64,000 nucleotides of DNA from Pseudoduganella aquatica (lineage in GTDB: Bacteria; Pseudomonadota; Gammaproteobacteria; Burkholderiales; Burkholderiaceae_D), in the NCBI RefSeq assembly GCF_009857595.1, contig NZ_WWCU01000005.1:1-64000 (forward strand), in the 5' to 3' direction. This document shows positions 61,355 to 64,000 of this stretch, in pieces; position 1 is the first letter of the stretch, and every line of letters begins with the position of its first letter. The notes below the pieces were generated by a model. The model made no database searches, was not told where the DNA came from, and saw only the letters and a list, made by a program, of their open reading frames with translations. The position numbers were made by a program, and so were the translations under genes.

Positions 61355-62305
61355 TTAGTCGATGAACAGGGAGATCACGGAATCGCCCTTGATAATGCGT
61401 TTGAACGTTTCTGCCAGCAGCGGTGCGCAGGTCAGCTGGCGGATCTTGCCGCAAGCTTTGGCCGCGTCGGACAGCGGAATCGTGTCGGTCACCACCAGCT
61501 CGTCCAGCGACGAGTTCGAGATGCGGTCGATCGCAGGGCCGGACAGCACGGCGTGGGTGCAATACGCCACCACTTTCTTGGCGCCGCGCTCTTTCAGCAC
61601 TTCGGCAGCTTTGACCAGGGTGCCGGCGGTGTCCACCATGTCATCCATGATGACGCAGTTGCGGCCTTCGACTTCACCGATGATGTTCATCACTTCGGAA
61701 ACGTTGGCTTTCGGACGGCGCTTGTCGATAATGGCCAGGTCGCAGCCCAGGCGTTTCGCCAGGGCGCGGGCACGGACCACGCCGCCAACGTCGGGCGACA
61801 CGACCAGCAGGTCCTCATTGTCCTTCTTCTGCAGGTCGCCCAGCAGGATAGGGGAAGCGTAGATGTTGTCGACTGGAATATCGAAGAAGCCCTGGATCTG
61901 GTCTGCGTGCAGATCCATGATCAGGACGCGCTCAACGCCGGCGCTTTCCAGCATATTGGCCACCACTTTTGCCGAGATCGCAACACGCGCCGAGCGTGGG
62001 CGGCGGTCCTGGCGGGCGTAGCCGAAGTAAGGGATGGCGGCAGTGATACGGCCAGCGGAGGCGCGTTTCAGTGCATCGACCATCAGGATCAGTTCCATCA
62101 GGCTATCGTTGGTCGGTGCGCAGGTCGATTGCAGCACGAACACGTCTTTACCACGAACGTTTTCGTTGATTTCGACCATGACTTCGCCGTCCGAGAATTT
62201 CGAGACGACTGCTTTGCCGAGAGGAATGCCGAGGTTTTTTGCGACTCCTTCAGCCAGCGCAGGATTAGCGTTGCCGGTAAAAACCATCAGGTTTTCGTAA
62301 GCCAT
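61355..62305 (-). CDS. prs: Ribose-phosphate pyrophosphokinase
   Basis: A 316-residue PRPP synthetase. Visible motifs: [10 protein letters not shown], the flexible loop [14 protein letters not shown] (near 97-110), [11 protein letters not shown], and the PRPP-binding loop [12 protein letters not shown] (near 217). The length matches the class I enzymes that make PRPP for nucleotide, His and Trp synthesis. The upstream leader contains two hairpins (CCGGA/TCCGG at 62349-62368; GGTGCC/GGCACC at 62382-62396) whose role is unknown. tRNA-Gln lies 145 bases upstream, same strand. Confidence 0.96.
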   Translation of the reverse strand: MAYENLMVFTGNANPALAEGVAKNLGIPLGKAVVSKFSDGEVMVEINENVRGKDVFVLQSTCAPTNDSLMELILMVDALKRASAGRITAAIPYFGYARQDRRPRSARVAISAKVVANMLESAGVERVLIMDLHADQIQGFFDIPVDNIYASPILLGDLQKKDNEDLLVVSPDVGGVVRARALAKRLGCDLAIIDKRRPKANVSEVMNIIGEVEGRNCVIMDDMVDTAGTLVKAAEVLKERGAKKVVAYCTHAVLSGPAIDRISNSSLDELVVTDTIPLSDAAKACGKIRQLTCAPLLAETFKRIIKGDSVISLFID

Positions 62306-62450
62306 GGGGAGTCCCAGAGAAGTAAGCGTTGATATCTTTGATTGATCGCCGGACAAACCTCTATCCGGCGCTGCGAGCTTCGGTGCCGTGGGCACCTGTA
62401 TTTTATCTTGACTGGACGCTGATGCATCGACAGACTCAAGAAAAATTAGG

Positions 62451-62527
62451 TGGCAGGGGAACAAGGATTCGAACCTTGGTATGCTGGAATCAAAATCCAG
62501 TGCCTTAACCAGCTTGGCGATTCCCCT
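62451..62527 (-). tRNA. tRNA-Gln (anticodon TTG)
   Basis: A 77-base tRNA including the encoded CCA end (62451-62453). The acceptor stem AGGGGAA pairs with TTCCCCT, followed by discriminator G. The anticodon stem is CTGGA/TCCAG with loop TTTTGAT, giving anticodon TTG, which reads Gln CAA/CAG. The T stem is CAAGG/CCTTG with loop TTCGAAT. It lies between ispE and prs, its usual place in betaproteobacteria. Confidence 0.96.
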
Positions 62528-62604
62528 GCTGTAACTTGCTGCTTGTCGTTACGACGGCGATTATTATACTACCGAACTAACGAAAAGCAAAATCTTTTTT
62601 TCGT

Positions 62605-63480
62605 TCACAACATGTCGAAGATCGGATGCTGCTTCAGCGCTTTGGCCTTCCAGGCAGTCCAGACACCCTGCGCTCTTTCGAGTACCGCATCGGCCTGGCC
62701 TTCATCTGCAAAGGCACAAAACACACAAGCACCGGAACCAGTCATCCTGGCATCTCCGTAAGCTGCCAGCCATTCTATCGCCTTTGCTACCGGCGGGTAA
62801 AGACTGGTTGCCACTTGCTGCAAATCATTCCTGCCATACTGCTTCAAATCGTTTCGATTTTCGTAGTGGCTGGAAAAGTCCGCTATTATGATCGGCGAAC
62901 TGTCCCTTGTCAAATGGGGAGAGCAAAATATTTCCGCCGTGGGCACGGCCACGCCCGGCTCGATCACCACATACCAGCAGTCCGGCGCCGCCACCGCCTG
63001 CAGCGCCTCGCCCACGCCTTCGGCAAACGCGGTCTGGCCGAAGATGAAGAAAGGGATGTCCGCGCCCAGCGGCAGGCCCAGCGCCATCAGCTCCTGCCGC
63101 GTCAAGCCGGCGTTCCACAAATGGTTCAGCGCCATCAGCGTGGTGGCCGCGTCGGACGAGCCGCCGCCCAGGCCGCCGCCCATGGGCAGCACCTTCTCCA
63201 CCGTGATGTCGGCGCCGTGCAGCTGGCCGCTGCGGCGCCGCGCCTCGGCCTGCAGCAGGCGCGCCGCGCGGATGACCAGGTCCTGTTCTTCCGGCACGCC
63301 GGGAATGTCGTTGCTGCGGCGCAGCTGGCCGTCCGCGCGCACGCGGATGTGCAGCAGGTCGCCGCGGTCTATCAGCTGGAAGGCGGTTTGCAGCATGTGG
63401 TAGCCGTCCGCCCGGCGGCCGGTCACGTGCAGGAACAGATTCAGTTTGGCCGGGGCCGGGAGGTTCTTCAGTTCGTTCAT
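62605..63480 (-). CDS. ispE: 4-diphosphocytidyl-2-C-methyl-D-erythritol kinase
   Basis: A 291-residue GHMP kinase of the MEP isoprenoid pathway. The N-terminal PAPAKLNLFLHVTGRRADGYH carries substrate-binding residues. The ATP-binding GHMP loop is LPMGGGLGGGSSDAATTL (near 97-114). The C-terminal MTGSGACVFCAF is also typical. It lies 9 bases after lolB, as in most betaproteobacteria. Confidence 0.95.
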   Translation of the reverse strand: MNELKNLPAPAKLNLFLHVTGRRADGYHMLQTAFQLIDRGDLLHIRVRADGQLRRSNDIPGVPEEQDLVIRAARLLQAEARRRSGQLHGADITVEKVLPMGGGLGGGSSDAATTLMALNHLWNAGLTRQELMALGLPLGADIPFFIFGQTAFAEGVGEALQAVAAPDCWYVVIEPGVAVPTAEIFCSPHLTRDSSPIIIADFSSHYENRNDLKQYGRNDLQQVATSLYPPVAKAIEWLAAYGDARMTGSGACVFCAFADEGQADAVLERAQGVWTAWKAKALKQHPIFDML

Positions 63481-63489
63481 GTAGCTGGT

Positions 63490-64000
63490 TTAATTCTGTG
63501 CTTCTATGATGACTCGGATGGACATGTGGTCCAGCTTGCCGGTGGCGCCGCGCTCGGCGTCGATGCGCTTGGGCTGCTGGACGGCGCTCTTGCCGCCCGG
63601 CGCCGCATCGTGCCACGAGACCCAGCTCACGCGCCAGCCGTCGGCGGTGGTCACACTGTTGGCGGCGCCGTCGGCGGCGGGATTGGCCACGAAAGGCTTG
63701 CCGCCCGCCGCCGTGGCGCGGCCCTGCAGCCAGTCGCGCATGCCGGACACCGGCAGGGTCCAGCCCAGCGCCTGCGTGCTCAGCGCGTCGATATCGGTGG
63801 CGCTGCGCGGCGCCTTGCCGCTCTCGGTCAGCGTGGCCAGCCGGGGCGTGACGCTGATGGTGGCGACGGTCTGGTTCAGCGGCGGGGCCTGGATGGCGAT
63901 GTCGGTGCGCTCCGCGTTTTGCTGCCAGATGAAGCGCACCGTTATGTTCTCGTCGCGGCCCTCTTTGCTGTAGGCGGCATTCAGCCTGCCCGCCAACTCC
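63490..64000 (-). CDS. lolB: Outer-membrane lipoprotein LolB (partial, N-terminus beyond the window)
   Basis: The C-terminal 168 residues or more of LolB, which receives lipoproteins from LolA and inserts them in the outer membrane. The frame is open to the right edge of the window, so the lipobox and N-terminus are not visible. Landmarks: TESGKAPRSATDIDAL and TLPVSGMRDWLQGRA, and a late VSWVSW strand. The call rests mainly on its place next to ispE and on these blocks. Confidence 0.8.
   Translation of the reverse strand, partial: ELAGRLNAAYSKEGRDENITVRFIWQQNAERTDIAIQAPPLNQTVATISVTPRLATLTESGKAPRSATDIDALSTQALGWTLPVSGMRDWLQGRATAAGGKPFVANPAADGAANSVTTADGWRVSWVSWHDAAPGGKSAVQQPKRIDAERGATGKLDHMSIRVIIEAQN

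Noticed and set aside
1-64000. CRISPR arrays, insertion sequences, phage genes, rRNA
   Set aside because: No regularly spaced repeats, transposase-like proteins, phage structural genes or rRNA stretches were seen.

Overview
The window is high-GC chromosomal DNA from a betaproteobacterium, most likely an Oxalobacteraceae member of the Massilia/Duganella/Janthinobacterium group. This rests on remembered gene orders (lolB-ispE-tRNAGln-prs-rplY-pth; kdsD-kdsC-lptC-lptA-lptB-rpoN-hpf; ubiE-Tim44-ubiJ-ubiB), not on a search. Almost every base lies in a gene. Most of the long overlapping frames on the opposite strand are GC-driven shadows.

Layout. 0.25-3.2 kb: a CorA-like membrane protein, an orphan periplasmic solute-binding protein and a small membrane protein. 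3.4-5.6 kb: an accessory two-gene unit, an LAS/M15-type metallopeptidase without a signal peptide, translationally coupled to an exported protein of unknown family. 5.6-13.1 kb: a fatty-acid beta-oxidation cluster on the minus strand (enoyl-CoA hydratase, thiolase, hotdog thioesterase, bifunctional 3-hydroxyacyl-CoA dehydrogenase/hydratase, acyl-CoA dehydrogenase) with a TetR regulator. 13.3-15.7 kb: Hsp15-like S4 protein, cardiolipin synthase B and a YbhP-type phosphodiesterase. 15.8-16.5 kb: a FitAB/VapBC toxin-antitoxin cassette with a clear palindromic operator. 16.5-24.4 kb: nudB, aspS, DUF502, FmdB, a TPMT-like methyltransferase, ubiB, ubiJ, a Tim44-like protein and ubiE. 24.4-26.3 kb: an accessory insertion with a second PIN-protein pair, a truncated ECF sigma factor and its YCII partner. 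26.4-32 kb: DUF971, HIT, a 1334-residue FAD/Fe-S oxidoreductase and a YqaA-family membrane protein. 32-34.6 kb: ilvA and queF.

34.7-44 kb holds the nitrogen-PTS and envelope region, split in two. ptsN-hprK-rapZ read right behind a sigma-54-type promoter. hpf, rpoN, lptB, lptA, lptC, kdsC and kdsD read left, with a 3-hydroxyisobutyryl-CoA hydrolase gene between the halves. 44-53.5 kb: a CPA2 antiporter, nested inverted repeats, a diguanylate cyclase, a MOSC protein, a NYN-LOTUS protein with a long Ala-rich tail, an NTF2-like protein, ychF, an acyl-CoA thioesterase and a potassium-channel-like protein. 53.6-60 kb: proline dehydrogenase, two AraC regulators, a secreted M20 amidohydrolase, small exported or membrane proteins and an HD-GYP phosphodiesterase. 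59.9-64 kb: the housekeeping block pth, rplY, prs, tRNA-Gln, ispE and lolB (cut by the window edge).

The best candidates for something undescribed are the LAS-peptidase/exported-partner pair (effector-immunity topology), the PIN cassettes that interrupt conserved gene order, the sigma-54-type promoter in front of ptsN, a TGTCA-N8-TGACA operator-like dyad over a promoter at 57.1 kb, and the ion-channel gene with an altered selectivity filter. No CRISPR array, insertion sequence, rRNA or phage gene was seen.
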